A model generated the notes under the pieces. The model had not been told where the DNA came from. It searched no databases and saw only the letters and a list, made by a program, of their open reading frames with translations. Below, piece by piece: positions 6,996 through 16,193 of a stretch of 64,000 bases of DNA (positions are counted from its first letter, which is position 1; every line of letters starts with the position of its first letter). Location: NCBI RefSeq assembly GCF_039822625.1, contig NZ_JBDLLG010000009.1, positions 1 through 64,000 of the forward strand. The letters run 5' to 3'. The position numbers and the translations under genes are program-made. This DNA comes from Marinimicrobium locisalis. Its GTDB lineage: Bacteria > Pseudomonadota > Gammaproteobacteria > Pseudomonadales > Cellvibrionaceae.

Positions 6996-7994
6996 ATGGC
7001 CTACCTGTACCGCCGGGACATTCGCCAGCGATTTCCTCTATTGGCACATCACATCATCGGCTCGCTGGAAGGAAAGGTGGATACACTTTTCGAAAACCCC
7101 TACGTATCCCGGCGCCATTTCGCCACTGAGTGGAATGGCGAGCGCTGGCAACTCAAGGACCTAAGCCGAAACGGCACGTGGATCAACAAAAAAAGAGTCT
7201 CTCGGGGTCAGTACCATTCGCTAGCCATTGGCGATGAAATTCATTTGGCGGGAGACGAGGACCTCACACTGCTCGTCGAAGACCTGTCCGCCCCATGCGA
7301 CTTACTTCTGCCTGTGCATTCAGCCAACCCTCTCGCTTCAGCCATTGAACTGCGATCAACCCACTTCGTGCCGAACGAAGACGCCCCCGAATGGTACCTT
7401 TATCAGGACCCGAGCAGTGGGCAGTGGCTCTACCAGCCTATCACCTCGGATAACCCACAGTCTCAACCGCTAGGGCACAACGATGTCCTACAGTGTCAAT
7501 CCGACCTCTGGCAATTGTTTCGAGCCGGTTTCTGCCTTCCAACGGCGGAAAAACCCTATCGAGAAGCCTGTATTAACGAGACTCTTTTGGCGTTCGATGT
7601 CAGCCTCGATGAGGAAACGACTTACCTGGAGGTACGCGCCGGAGGAGAAGTGCACAATTTGGGCATTCGCGCGCACAACTACCTGCTGCTCCACTTGGCC
7701 CGCCTACGGGTGGAGGACACAGAAAAGGGCTTATCGGGCTACAATCAGGGCTGGATCGACAATGAGCTTCTGGCCAGTGAGCTAGGCATTGACCCAAACC
7801 ACTTGAACATACACGTTTACCGTGCCCGCCAGCAACTGGCAAAACTCCTACCCTCATTAAACCACGAGCGATTAATCGAGCGTCGCGGCTCCCAGATGCG
7901 CTTAGGGTGCAACCGCTTTTCTATTACAAAAGGCGGAAAAACGGAGTACCCATCTTTCACGGCCGAGTCTTTCCAAGCGCTCCATCCCCTATGA
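6996..7994 (+). CDS. FHA-domain protein with C-terminal winged-helix-like domain
   Basis: A 332-aa cytosolic protein. Residues about 20-95 form a forkhead-associated phosphothreonine-binding domain, with the two hallmark segments intact: SRRH at 38-41 and a DLSRNGTWIN stretch around 55-64. Residues about 235-330 are predicted helical and resemble the winged-helix DNA-binding domain of transcriptional regulators; this is inferred from pattern, without a profile. The stop overlaps the kinase start by 4 nt (ATGA), implying translational coupling. The obvious model is that kinase autophosphorylation creates FHA-docking threonines and so controls a DNA-binding regulator. Confidence 0.8.
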   Translation: MAYLYRRDIRQRFPLLAHHIIGSLEGKVDTLFENPYVSRRHFATEWNGERWQLKDLSRNGTWINKKRVSRGQYHSLAIGDEIHLAGDEDLTLLVEDLSAPCDLLLPVHSANPLASAIELRSTHFVPNEDAPEWYLYQDPSSGQWLYQPITSDNPQSQPLGHNDVLQCQSDLWQLFRAGFCLPTAEKPYREACINETLLAFDVSLDEETTYLEVRAGGEVHNLGIRAHNYLLLHLARLRVEDTEKGLSGYNQGWIDNELLASELGIDPNHLNIHVYRARQQLAKLLPSLNHERLIERRGSQMRLGCNRFSITKGGKTEYPSFTAESFQALHPL

Positions 7995-10600
7995 GCGTAA
8001 ACCCCCACTCTTTACCGAACGAACTCTACATCGCCAATCGATACCGCCTCCAATGCAGTATCGGCGAAGGTGGTATGGGCCAGGTCTATTTGGCCCAAGA
8101 CGAAAAGCTCGACCGACAAGTAGCCATTAAAAGACTGCGTGAAGGGGACACCGACCACGACCACCTCAAACGGCTCCAACGAGAAGCGAAACTTCTCGCC
8201 AAGTTTAACCACCCCTGCATTGTGCAGGTCTACGATGTTATTGATGAACCACACGGTTACTCCCTCGTTATGGAGTATGTGGACGGGGTCAACCTCTCCC
8301 AAAAACTGCGCGAAGAACACGTCCCGCTGCCAATGCGACTGCAGTGGTTGTGTGAAGTTGCTTCGGGCCTTTGCCGCGCACATGATGCCGGAATTTTACA
8401 TCGGGACTTAAAGCCCGAGAATGTATTGATTGGTGTGGATGGCCACGCGAAGCTCACCGACTTTGGAATCGCACGCGATCTCAACAAAGAAACCGTCCAA
8501 ACTCGCTCCGTGGTCGGCAGCGCCGCTTTCATGTCGCCCGAGCAGGTAATGGGCGAACCTCTGGATACCAAGAGCGACCTCTTTTCCTTCGGCATTGTCG
8601 CGTATTATGTGCTCTTGGAAAGCCACCCCTTCGGGGATACAGAGAATATGCTGAAGTTACTTCAGCATATTGCTTACACGCCCTTCGATCGGCACAAGTT
8701 GAAGAACCGAAACTTTCCCTACCGACTCATTCAGCTTATCGATGAGCTCCTATCGCGGGACAAAGCCCATCGCCCCGGGGACATTCATGGTGTCTACTGC
8801 GCGCTGGAGACCGTCTACCAACGCAGCATGAGCGCCAATAATTCGCTTAACTGGACGGACCCTCCGGGCGAGCCCACCTCAAACCTGCCGCCCGACCTCA
8901 AGCGTCCGCTCGCGGCAAAAACGGGGCCCCTCAAGCCATTAGGCCGCCGAGCTCGGCAGTGGTGGTTTCCTGGCGCGGCGGTTGGAATAGTGTTACTGAC
9001 TGGGGGTATCACACTTTTTCAGGCATTTTCTTTTGATGTTCAACCCACGGCTGTCTTAGTGCCACGCTTATCCGCCTCCGCCAACTTGGGCGAGGAGCAG
9101 GAGCAACTGCTCTTGGGCACCGTCTATCACGCCTCTCAACAAGGCGTGCTGGGGTTAGAGAACGTTGAGCTTGTCCCCCGCTTTGAGCTCGATGGTTTGT
9201 CGGGCAAGCCCCGCGAGCTTTTACTGGCTGTAGGAGCCGAAGAGCTGATTACTGCGGATGTGCTCTGCGAACCAAGATGGTGTGACGTTACCCTAAGCCG
9301 GCTTACTCATTCCGCTGAGCGTCCGCGTCTTAAAGTGGTAGCCACCCTGACTTATCGGGCCCCAGTAGATCGCTACAGCATACTGGCGGAAACCGTACAA
9401 CAACATGTGAGGCAACTTTATCAGCTCCACAGCTCAAGCAAGATGGCTCTTCCGAAAGAGGCCGACTATATGGAGTTCGTTAAACAGTATCAGGCGTACC
9501 TCTCTCAAGGCGCCAGCGCAGAACAACTGAACTCGCTCGAGCGTTTGGGGCGAAAAACGACGCAAAATGAGAGCATTCAAACGTTGTATCGCGAAATAGC
9601 TCTGGACCTCTACCATGAGACCGGGGATACCCGGCTTCTTGATCGGCTTGAAGCATTCTTGCCGACTCGATATGACTCGACAGACGAGCGCCACACCTTA
9701 AACCGGTTTTCGCTCGCGCTCGCTCAGAATGATTACGAGCTTGCCGAAAAGGAAATAGATCGGCTGAAAGAGACTGGAAGCGAACCGGGGAAAATCGCTG
9801 AGCTCCAAGGGAGCCTGGCACTCTCTCGAGGCGAATACGACGCGGCAATACACCAATTTAAGGAGAGTGTTCAGCTAAGACCGAGCATTCATAACCACCA
9901 CCGGCTGGCAATGGCCCATTGGCTGAAGGGAAACACAGGCCAAGCATGGAAGCATATCAACCTCGCCCACACGCTCAACCCCGACTACCATAAAGTCACC
10001 GCGTTCAGGGGTGTCATTGCATTGTGGGAGGGTCGGCTGGAAGCGGCCAAGCACTCCTTCAGGCAGGTGCTCGATCAAAGGCCCAGTGCCATCTCGCTCA
10101 ATAACCTGGGGCTGGTGTATCTACTTGAGGAGAAATACCCGCAAGCGGAGCAATTGTTTAAGCAGTCGATGAAGCGGGCTCCACAGGATACCCAAACATT
10201 GTTGAATCTGGCCGATGCCGCACAACTAGCCGGTGATGAGGACCGCGCCCGACGTCTCTACCAACGGCTAGTAGACGCCACTGAGTCTGCTCGGGACCCG
10301 CTGTCCCTTCGCCTCCGCGCTCAAGCACTCGCCCACTCCGATCGTCACACGGCGGCGATCGAGGCGTATCAGCACGCTCGTGAAAGCGACCCGGACAACG
10401 GAGAGACTCACTATACCGGCGCGCTGGTGTACACCCTAGCCGGAGAACACATCTCGGCAGAGCTGGCCGCGCGCAAGGCAATCAGCAGCGGAATGGGCTC
10501 GGCGTGGTTTTCCTTCCCCTGGTTTAGACCACTCTGTGGCAAGAACCTCTTTTCCCGCTCGGAGCCGCCCGCCGTGGAGCATGCATCGGCCTGCCCCTAG
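7991..10600 (+). CDS. Membrane Ser/Thr protein kinase with C-terminal TPR domain
   Basis: An 869-aa Hanks-type (PknB-like) kinase. Residues 15-290 hold the kinase domain: glycine loop GEGGMGQVY, catalytic Lys47, HRDLKPEN (His137, Asp139), DFG (Asp157) and SPEQ, all intact. One membrane helix follows (about 324-347), then a mixed region to about 520, then TPR-like repeats to about 820. The ATG at 7991, overlapping the FHA gene stop, was chosen; the frame stays open to 7907, but that would place the start deep inside the FHA gene. The C-terminal half, including the TPRs, would be outside the cytoplasm if the single helix is the only one. Regulation probably runs through the coupled FHA protein. 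Confidence 0.9.
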   Translation: MSVNPHSLPNELYIANRYRLQCSIGEGGMGQVYLAQDEKLDRQVAIKRLREGDTDHDHLKRLQREAKLLAKFNHPCIVQVYDVIDEPHGYSLVMEYVDGVNLSQKLREEHVPLPMRLQWLCEVASGLCRAHDAGILHRDLKPENVLIGVDGHAKLTDFGIARDLNKETVQTRSVVGSAAFMSPEQVMGEPLDTKSDLFSFGIVAYYVLLESHPFGDTENMLKLLQHIAYTPFDRHKLKNRNFPYRLIQLIDELLSRDKAHRPGDIHGVYCALETVYQRSMSANNSLNWTDPPGEPTSNLPPDLKRPLAAKTGPLKPLGRRARQWWFPGAAVGIVLLTGGITLFQAFSFDVQPTAVLVPRLSASANLGEEQEQLLLGTVYHASQQGVLGLENVELVPRFELDGLSGKPRELLLAVGAEELITADVLCEPRWCDVTLSRLTHSAERPRLKVVATLTYRAPVDRYSILAETVQQHVRQLYQLHSSSKMALPKEADYMEFVKQYQAYLSQGASAEQLNSLERLGRKTTQNESIQTLYREIALDLYHETGDTRLLDRLEAFLPTRYDSTDERHTLNRFSLALAQNDYELAEKEIDRLKETGSEPGKIAELQGSLALSRGEYDAAIHQFKESVQLRPSIHNHHRLAMAHWLKGNTGQAWKHINLAHTLNPDYHKVTAFRGVIALWEGRLEAAKHSFRQVLDQRPSAISLNNLGLVYLLEEKYPQAEQLFKQSMKRAPQDTQTLLNLADAAQLAGDEDRARRLYQRLVDATESARDPLSLRLRAQALAHSDRHTAAIEAYQHARESDPDNGETHYTGALVYTLAGEHISAELAARKAISSGMGSAWFSFPWFRPLCGKNLFSRSEPPAVEHASACP

Positions 10601-10613
10601 ACTAACGTTTCCG

Positions 10614-11117
10614 TCAGGGCGCCGGCGGACGCCCGATTCGAATGCTCGGGTCCTTGGAGGTATAAATCTGACACTCGCCGGACTGTCGATCCCGATACAG
10701 TGCGAGGTAGCTGAAGTCCACTGCCTCATTATCCACCCCGACGTTGCGCAGTGTCATAGTCAAGGTCTGTCCGTCGGCCGAGACTTGGGTGTCAATATCG
10801 TGCTGCGTATCACCACGGCCCGGCTCATACTGGATGCCACTCATAAAGAAGCTCCAGCGACCGACGTCCGTTTGCACTTTTTGCGCAATATGAATCACAA
10901 GCACGGCCTGTTCGTAATGCCGTTCATCTGCAGTGGATTCCACATCAAAGCCGACAACAAGCCCGGAGAACGGGCAAAACTGGTGGTCTGTGACGTCGGC
11001 CATGGGCCAGGCGGCGGCCTCGCCGTCTTCGGGTAGAGAGGGGTAGAGATCAACGGATGCGATTTTCGAGCCGCCGCGCGGTACGTCGATTCGTAGAGGA
11101 TTGCATAGATCGTGCAT
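10614..11117 (-). CDS. DP-EP/PixA-like small protein
   Basis: A 167-aa protein of uncertain family. The C-terminal end KDPSIRIGRPP, with Asp156-Pro157, plus the preceding beta-rich stretch ending YLALYRDRQSG, resemble the DP-EP family and, more distantly, AidA/PixA inclusion-body proteins, in which a DPxI motif closes a beta-sandwich. AGGAAG lies 7 nt before the ATG at 11117. There is no signal peptide. It converges on the kinase gene with only 13 bp between stops. Function unknown; family assignment is tentative and from memory of the motif. Confidence 0.5.
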   Translation of the reverse strand: MHDLCNPLRIDVPRGGSKIASVDLYPSLPEDGEAAAWPMADVTDHQFCPFSGLVVGFDVESTADERHYEQAVLVIHIAQKVQTDVGRWSFFMSGIQYEPGRGDTQHDIDTQVSADGQTLTMTLRNVGVDNEAVDFSYLALYRDRQSGECQIYTSKDPSIRIGRPPAP

Positions 11118-11206
11118 GAATAGCTTCCTGTTGTTTCCTGAGTCGTTTGTGATGATCGTCCATCAATGCCCTTACAACGACATTTGCCGGAGGTGTGAAT
11201 AAGATC

Positions 11207-13411
11207 CTAGAAACGTATACGCGCTCCCACCGTTACCGTCCGTGGTCGGGTGATATTTTCGAAGCGCCCACTCGCTCCGTAATCTCTTGGATGACGTACG
11301 CCGATAACGGCGCGCTCATCCAGTAAATTATCAACCGCCAAGGTCCAGCGCCAAGCGTCCACCGTCATGCCTAGATGAACCGCCACAGAGGTGTGCGCCG
11401 GCAACCGTTGGTAGCGGACGAACGCCGGGTTCAATGCGGTGGTCACCTCCCCCATCGACGTCAAGGATACTAAAGTATCCACTTCAACAGCGTCAAACCG
11501 GTGCTGACTGTCCAGCGTCAGGTGCCACTGGCGCCGGGGCGAGCCCGGGAGACGGTCACCTCGACGCGCGCTCGCTTCCCCGGCGACTAGCTCGCTGACA
11601 GGCTCCCGCAACTCTCCATCGCTGTAGGAGGCGCCCATTGCCAACCCCCAATGGGAGCCCAATGCCATGCGCCCTTCCACCTCAACACCCGCTATCCGGG
11701 CGCCGCCGGCGTTGGCGAGCACCGGATAGCCTTCGGGGATCCAGGTGGAGATTTGAATGTCAGTCCAGTCCACGTAATACAGTGCCGCCGACAAGGACGC
11801 TTTTTGCCACAAGCTGCCAGAGCGGAAACCCACCTCGTAATGGTCCACCCGGTCGGGGCCGTAGAATCGGTGGTGGTCGATGTCTGTGGGCAGTGCGTTG
11901 CTACCGCCGCGGCGGATACCTTCGGAAAAAGCGCCGTACCAGTGGCCGCCGAAAGAAGCACGATAGCGTCCCGACAGTTTCCAGAGGAAACCGCTGTCGT
12001 GCGCTTCATCATCATTGCACAGAAATGCGGGGTCGTTGTTGCCACTCAGGCGTTCGATCAGCGGCAGCATGGAGCATTGCCCCAAATCATCCGATTGCCG
12101 ATAGTAACGGCCCCCCACAGTCACTTGCCAAGCCTCGTTCAGCCGATAGCTGGACTCAGCATAGAGCGCCCGCTCGCTCAGCCGCTCACGCTGGCGGGCG
12201 CGATAATCCGGGAGGCTCTCGGCCACGCCGAAAAATTCAGAAAAGCCTGGGACTTCATCGGTCACCTCTCCGTCCACTCGGTCCCGGCTGTGAGTGGCAC
12301 CCAACAACCATAGCCACTGCTTCGCCTCCAATGGAGACGACAAGCGTACTTCGCTGGCGGTTTTGCTCACCTTGAAGTCACTCAGCGTCAGGGCCGAAAA
12401 ATCCTCATACGTGGAATAGAAAGACGAGCCGCTGCGTTCGTCCAGCGTCAGCAAAAAGTCGGTCTGATCTGCCTGGCGTTGGGTCTCATAGTCGTAATGG
12501 CTGTGAATCAAAGTCAACTGGGCCCATTGCCATTGGTACTCCAGTGTGAGGTTGGCCAGACCGAGGCTCGTGTCGGAGGGCTGAAGGTAGCGGCTGGAGG
12601 CCTTGTAGGGGTCACCGGTAAAAGCGGCATTGGTGGCCTGCCGATCCTCCACCCGTCGCTGGTGATAATGAACGCTTGCCTGCGCTTTCAGCCGCTCGTG
12701 GGGCGCCCACAGGAACGACAGCCGCCCTTGTTCGCCGGAAGCGGCATTGATATCCCGGGCCGGGCCGCTCAACAGAACATCGTTGTCGATAAATCCCGCC
12801 TCGTGATCCGCTCCCAGCGCCAGACGCGAGGCCGCCTTGCCCTCGGCCAGCGGCAGGTTCGCCACTAAGGTGGCCGAGCCACCGAGCGAATCGCTGTGCG
12901 CGGTGTCGCTGGCCGTGAGCGCCAGGGATCCGCCCGGCTTATCCGGGTCGGGCTTGGTGGTCACGTAACGAACCAGCCCCGCCAGTGAGTCACTGCCGTA
13001 GAGGATGCTCTGGGGACCTTTCATGACCTCGACACGGGTCAAGTCAATCCAAGGCAAATCGGGAGGCAAAAAACTCCCCTGCAAAGGAATGTTATCGATA
13101 TAACGGGCAACAGTGCCGCCATCGCCTTCCAGGTCATTGGCCTGCACCGAGGCCACCCGCATGCCGCGCATGACCAGCGCGGTGGGGTTGCGACCGCCAC
13201 TGTTCACCGTGGACAGACCCGGTGTGTGTGCCGCCAGGCGGGACACCGACAGGGGGATGTGCCGCTCCAGCCAGCGCTCTCCCTTCAGGGTCACCGAGCC
13301 GGTGAGCTCCTCCAGCTCACGGGGCTGTTTGGTCGAGGTGACCACTAGTTCCTGAAGTACCGGTGCCTGGTCCATCTCGTTGGCCCACGCAGCGGGGGCA
13401 AGCACGACCAC
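11207..13411 (-). CDS. TonB-dependent outer-membrane receptor
   Basis: A receptor of at least 734 aa: TonB box-like VLQELVVTSTK near the N-terminus, a plug domain with VEVMKGPQSILYGSDSLAG, and a long beta-barrel ending in aromatic ARIRF, as expected for outer-membrane insertion. The start is problematic. The GTG at 13411 gives a signal peptide of only about 10 residues (MVVLAPAAWA). In-frame codons upstream encode a better one (ATRRRWLALVVVLAPAAWA) but offer no ATG, GTG or TTG before an in-frame stop, only ATT at 13442-13444 and 13451-13453. The substrate is unknown; the sequence resembles receptors for siderophores or plant-derived compounds. It lies downstream of ilvD on the same strand. 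Confidence 0.88.
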   Translation of the reverse strand: MVVLAPAAWANEMDQAPVLQELVVTSTKQPRELEELTGSVTLKGERWLERHIPLSVSRLAAHTPGLSTVNSGGRNPTALVMRGMRVASVQANDLEGDGGTVARYIDNIPLQGSFLPPDLPWIDLTRVEVMKGPQSILYGSDSLAGLVRYVTTKPDPDKPGGSLALTASDTAHSDSLGGSATLVANLPLAEGKAASRLALGADHEAGFIDNDVLLSGPARDINAASGEQGRLSFLWAPHERLKAQASVHYHQRRVEDRQATNAAFTGDPYKASSRYLQPSDTSLGLANLTLEYQWQWAQLTLIHSHYDYETQRQADQTDFLLTLDERSGSSFYSTYEDFSALTLSDFKVSKTASEVRLSSPLEAKQWLWLLGATHSRDRVDGEVTDEVPGFSEFFGVAESLPDYRARQRERLSERALYAESSYRLNEAWQVTVGGRYYRQSDDLGQCSMLPLIERLSGNNDPAFLCNDDEAHDSGFLWKLSGRYRASFGGHWYGAFSEGIRRGGSNALPTDIDHHRFYGPDRVDHYEVGFRSGSLWQKASLSAALYYVDWTDIQISTWIPEGYPVLANAGGARIAGVEVEGRMALGSHWGLAMGASYSDGELREPVSELVAGEASARRGDRLPGSPRRQWHLTLDSQHRFDAVEVDTLVSLTSMGEVTTALNPAFVRYQRLPAHTSVAVHLGMTVDAWRWTLAVDNLLDERAVIGVRHPRDYGASGRFENITRPRTVTVGARIRF

Positions 13412-13469
13412 CAGAGCCAGCCAACGTCGGCGGGTCGCACCAATGGAAACAATGGCTTTGCAAAGAACG

Positions 13470-15143
13470 TTATTGATCGGTCACGGCCCCCTCGGAAGCG
13501 GAGCTGACAACCTTGGCGTATTTGGCCAATACCCCGCGCTGATATCGGGGCGGCGGCGCCTGCCAGCGCTGGCGGCGTTGCTCCAGCTCCGCGTCATCCA
13601 CACTCAGAGTCATCGTATCCGCCTCCGCATCGATCACAATCTCATCGCCATCTTCCACCAGCGCAATCGGACCTCCGTCCTGCGCCTCCGGCGTCACATG
13701 GCCAACGACGAAACCGTGACTGCCGCCGGAGAAGCGACCATCGGTAATCAGCGCCACCGAATCCCCCAGGCCCTTACCCATGATGGCGGAGGTGGGCGTC
13801 AACATCTCCCGCATCCCCGGACCGCCCTTCGGGCCTTCGTAGCGAATCACCACCACATCGCCGGACACCACTGTGCCCTCCATAATCCCGGCGGTGGCAT
13901 CCTCCTCCGAGGCGAACACCCGCGCCTTACCGGAGAACCAGGTGCCCTCCTTGCCCGTAATTTTCGCCACCGCACCGGTGGGCGCCAGATTACCCCGCAG
14001 AATGCGCAGGTGGCTGTCCGCCTTCACCGGCTTCTCAAGCGCGTGAATGATGGTCTGATCGTCTGGATAGGGAGCGACGGTAGAGAGATTCTCCGCCAGG
14101 GTCTGACCGGTGACCGTCATACAATCCCCGTGCAGCAAGCCGGCCTCCAAAAGCGTTTTCATCAGGGGCTGGATACCGCCAATTGCCACCAGTTCGCTCA
14201 TCATAAAGTGGCCGCTGGGGCGCAGGTCCGCCAGCACCGGCACGCGTTTGCCGATGCGAGTGAAATCTTCCAGGGTCAGTTCGACGCCAGCGGTATGAGC
14301 CAACGCCAGCAAGTGCAGCACCGCATTGGTGGAGCCGCCCAGGGCAATCACCACTGTGATGGCGTTTTCAAAAGCCTCACGGGTCATAATATCGCGGGGC
14401 TTTAGGTCTTTCTCCAGAAGCGTAAGCACCGCGGCCCCAGCCGCCCGGCAATCGGCCAGTTTGTCATTGTCCTCTGCGTTCTGGGCGGAACTTCCCGGCA
14501 GACTCATGCCCAGAGCCTCAATGGCCGAGGCCATGGTGTTGGCCGTGTACATACCGCCGCAGGAGCCGGCCCCCGGAATAGCGGTTTCCTCAATTTGCTT
14601 GACCTCGATGAGCGACTTGTCGCCCTTGGCGTGCGCGCCCACGGCCTCGAAGACCGAAACAATGTCCGTATGGCCCTTGCCCGGTTTGATGGTGCCACCA
14701 TAAACAAATACCGAAGGCCGGTTGAGGCGCGCCAGGCCCATGAGGCAACCGGGCATGTTCTTGTCGCAGCCACCGATGGCCACCAAGCCGTCAAAGCCTT
14801 CACAACCGGCCACGGTCTCAATGGAGTCGGCGATCACTTCCCGGGAGACCAGCGAGTACTTCATGCCCTCCGTGCCGTTGGCAATGCCGTCGGAGACGGT
14901 AATGGTATTGAAAATCAGGCTCTTGCCGCCCGCGCTATCGGCACCGGATGAGGCTTCCCGGGCCAGGCCGTCAATGTGCATATTGCAGGGGGTCAGGTTG
15001 CTCCAGGTGGAGGCAATGCCCACCTGGGGCTTGGAGAAATCCTCATCGGTAAAACCGGTCGCACGTAACATGGCCCGGCTGGCCGATTTTCCTACCCCGT
15101 CCACCACGGGGCTCGAATAGCGCCGACGATGATCTTCACTCAT
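13470..15143 (-). CDS. ilvD: Dihydroxy-acid dehydratase
   Basis: IlvD (557 aa) dehydrates 2,3-dihydroxy-isovalerate and -methylvalerate, the penultimate step to valine and isoleucine. Iron-sulfur ligand cysteines are visible in TPCNMH, CDKNMPGC and GSCGGMY. The length is that of the shorter IlvD class rather than the form of about 616 aa in E. coli. It starts at 15143, with a 161-bp divergent region to the ZIP transporter. No leader peptide or attenuator was recognised there. The TonB receptor gene begins about 60 bp downstream. Confidence 0.95.
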   Translation of the reverse strand: MSEDHRRRYSSPVVDGVGKSASRAMLRATGFTDEDFSKPQVGIASTWSNLTPCNMHIDGLAREASSGADSAGGKSLIFNTITVSDGIANGTEGMKYSLVSREVIADSIETVAGCEGFDGLVAIGGCDKNMPGCLMGLARLNRPSVFVYGGTIKPGKGHTDIVSVFEAVGAHAKGDKSLIEVKQIEETAIPGAGSCGGMYTANTMASAIEALGMSLPGSSAQNAEDNDKLADCRAAGAAVLTLLEKDLKPRDIMTREAFENAITVVIALGGSTNAVLHLLALAHTAGVELTLEDFTRIGKRVPVLADLRPSGHFMMSELVAIGGIQPLMKTLLEAGLLHGDCMTVTGQTLAENLSTVAPYPDDQTIIHALEKPVKADSHLRILRGNLAPTGAVAKITGKEGTWFSGKARVFASEEDATAGIMEGTVVSGDVVVIRYEGPKGGPGMREMLTPTSAIMGKGLGDSVALITDGRFSGGSHGFVVGHVTPEAQDGGPIALVEDGDEIVIDAEADTMTLSVDDAELEQRRQRWQAPPPRYQRGVLAKYAKVVSSASEGAVTDQ

Positions 15144-15304
15144 GCGGGTTTGCTCCTCTTGTGTCAGAATGTGGCGACTTGCTTTTTAATTACGCTATAT
15201 AGTGGGTGACCCGGTCTGTTTTGGCAACCGGCCCGGGCTTCCACGCCGGCCGCGCCGTGACGTCGAATATCGAATAAAGACAAACTCCCGAGCGCCGGGA
15301 GGCA

Positions 15305-16105
15305 ATGAGAGAGTTTATGATTCAAAGCAACGTCAACGTTATCCTGCTGGGCTTCGCCGCCAGTGTGATTGCCAGTTTCGGCACCACAATGGGGGCTGCC
15401 GCCATTGTGTTCGTCCGTAAAATCTCCAACCGGGCGCAGGACATGCTGCTGGCCTCCGCAGCCGGGGTAATGCTGGCCGCCTCCGTTTTCTCGTTGCTGA
15501 TTCCCGGCACCGAGCAGGCCGAAGCCATGGACTATAGCCCGGAAATGGCGGTTTCCATTGTGGTGGCCGGCATGATTCTCGGCGCCGTCATTCTAGCGTT
15601 GATTCACCACTACACACCCCATGAAAACTTTCTCAAGGGAAGGGACCATTGGGAGAAGAAGCGGATGAGTGGCATCTCATTGTTCGTAATAGCCATCACC
15701 CTACACAATTTCCCGGAAGGCATGGCGGTGGGCGTGGGCTTTGCCGAGGGTAACCTGTCCAACGGCATTCCTCTTGCGACTGGTATTTTTCTTCAAAATA
15801 TCCCAGAAGGTTTGGCCATTGCCGTCTCAATTCTGACCCTGGGTTACTCCCGCCTGGTCGCCTTTACCGTAGCGGTATTGACGGGGTTGGTGGAGCCATT
15901 GGGCGGGCTGTTTGGCGCCACGCTGGTATCTATCGCCATTCCCATGCTCCCCTGGATCTTAGGGGGGGCCGCCGGCGCGATGCTGTTTATCATTAGCAAT
16001 GAAATCATACCCGCCACTCACCGGGACGGACACGAAAACGCGGCCACCTTTTCCCTGATGGCCGGCTTCGGGCTAATGATGATCCTGGACGGTGTCCTGG
16101 CATAA
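15305..16105 (+). CDS. ZIP-family divalent metal transporter
   Basis: A 266-aa inner-membrane protein with about eight hydrophobic helices. The two signature metal-binding helices are present: HNFPEG and QNIPEG. ZIP proteins import zinc, iron or other divalent metals; this one is of the GufA/ZupT-like bacterial type (family knowledge). GGGAGG ends 5 nt before the ATG at 15305; a second ATG at 15317 is possible. It is divergent from ilvD and followed by the NIT-like gene on the same strand. Metal specificity cannot be read from the sequence. Confidence 0.9.
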   Translation: MREFMIQSNVNVILLGFAASVIASFGTTMGAAAIVFVRKISNRAQDMLLASAAGVMLAASVFSLLIPGTEQAEAMDYSPEMAVSIVVAGMILGAVILALIHHYTPHENFLKGRDHWEKKRMSGISLFVIAITLHNFPEGMAVGVGFAEGNLSNGIPLATGIFLQNIPEGLAIAVSILTLGYSRLVAFTVAVLTGLVEPLGGLFGATLVSIAIPMLPWILGGAAGAMLFIISNEIIPATHRDGHENAATFSLMAGFGLMMILDGVLA

Positions 16106-16193
16106 GTGTTGCTAATTTACCGGGTGCAGCCCCAGCCATAAAGCACCCCCGTGCTTTGGGCCTACCAACACGAACTGGGACAACAAACGCACC

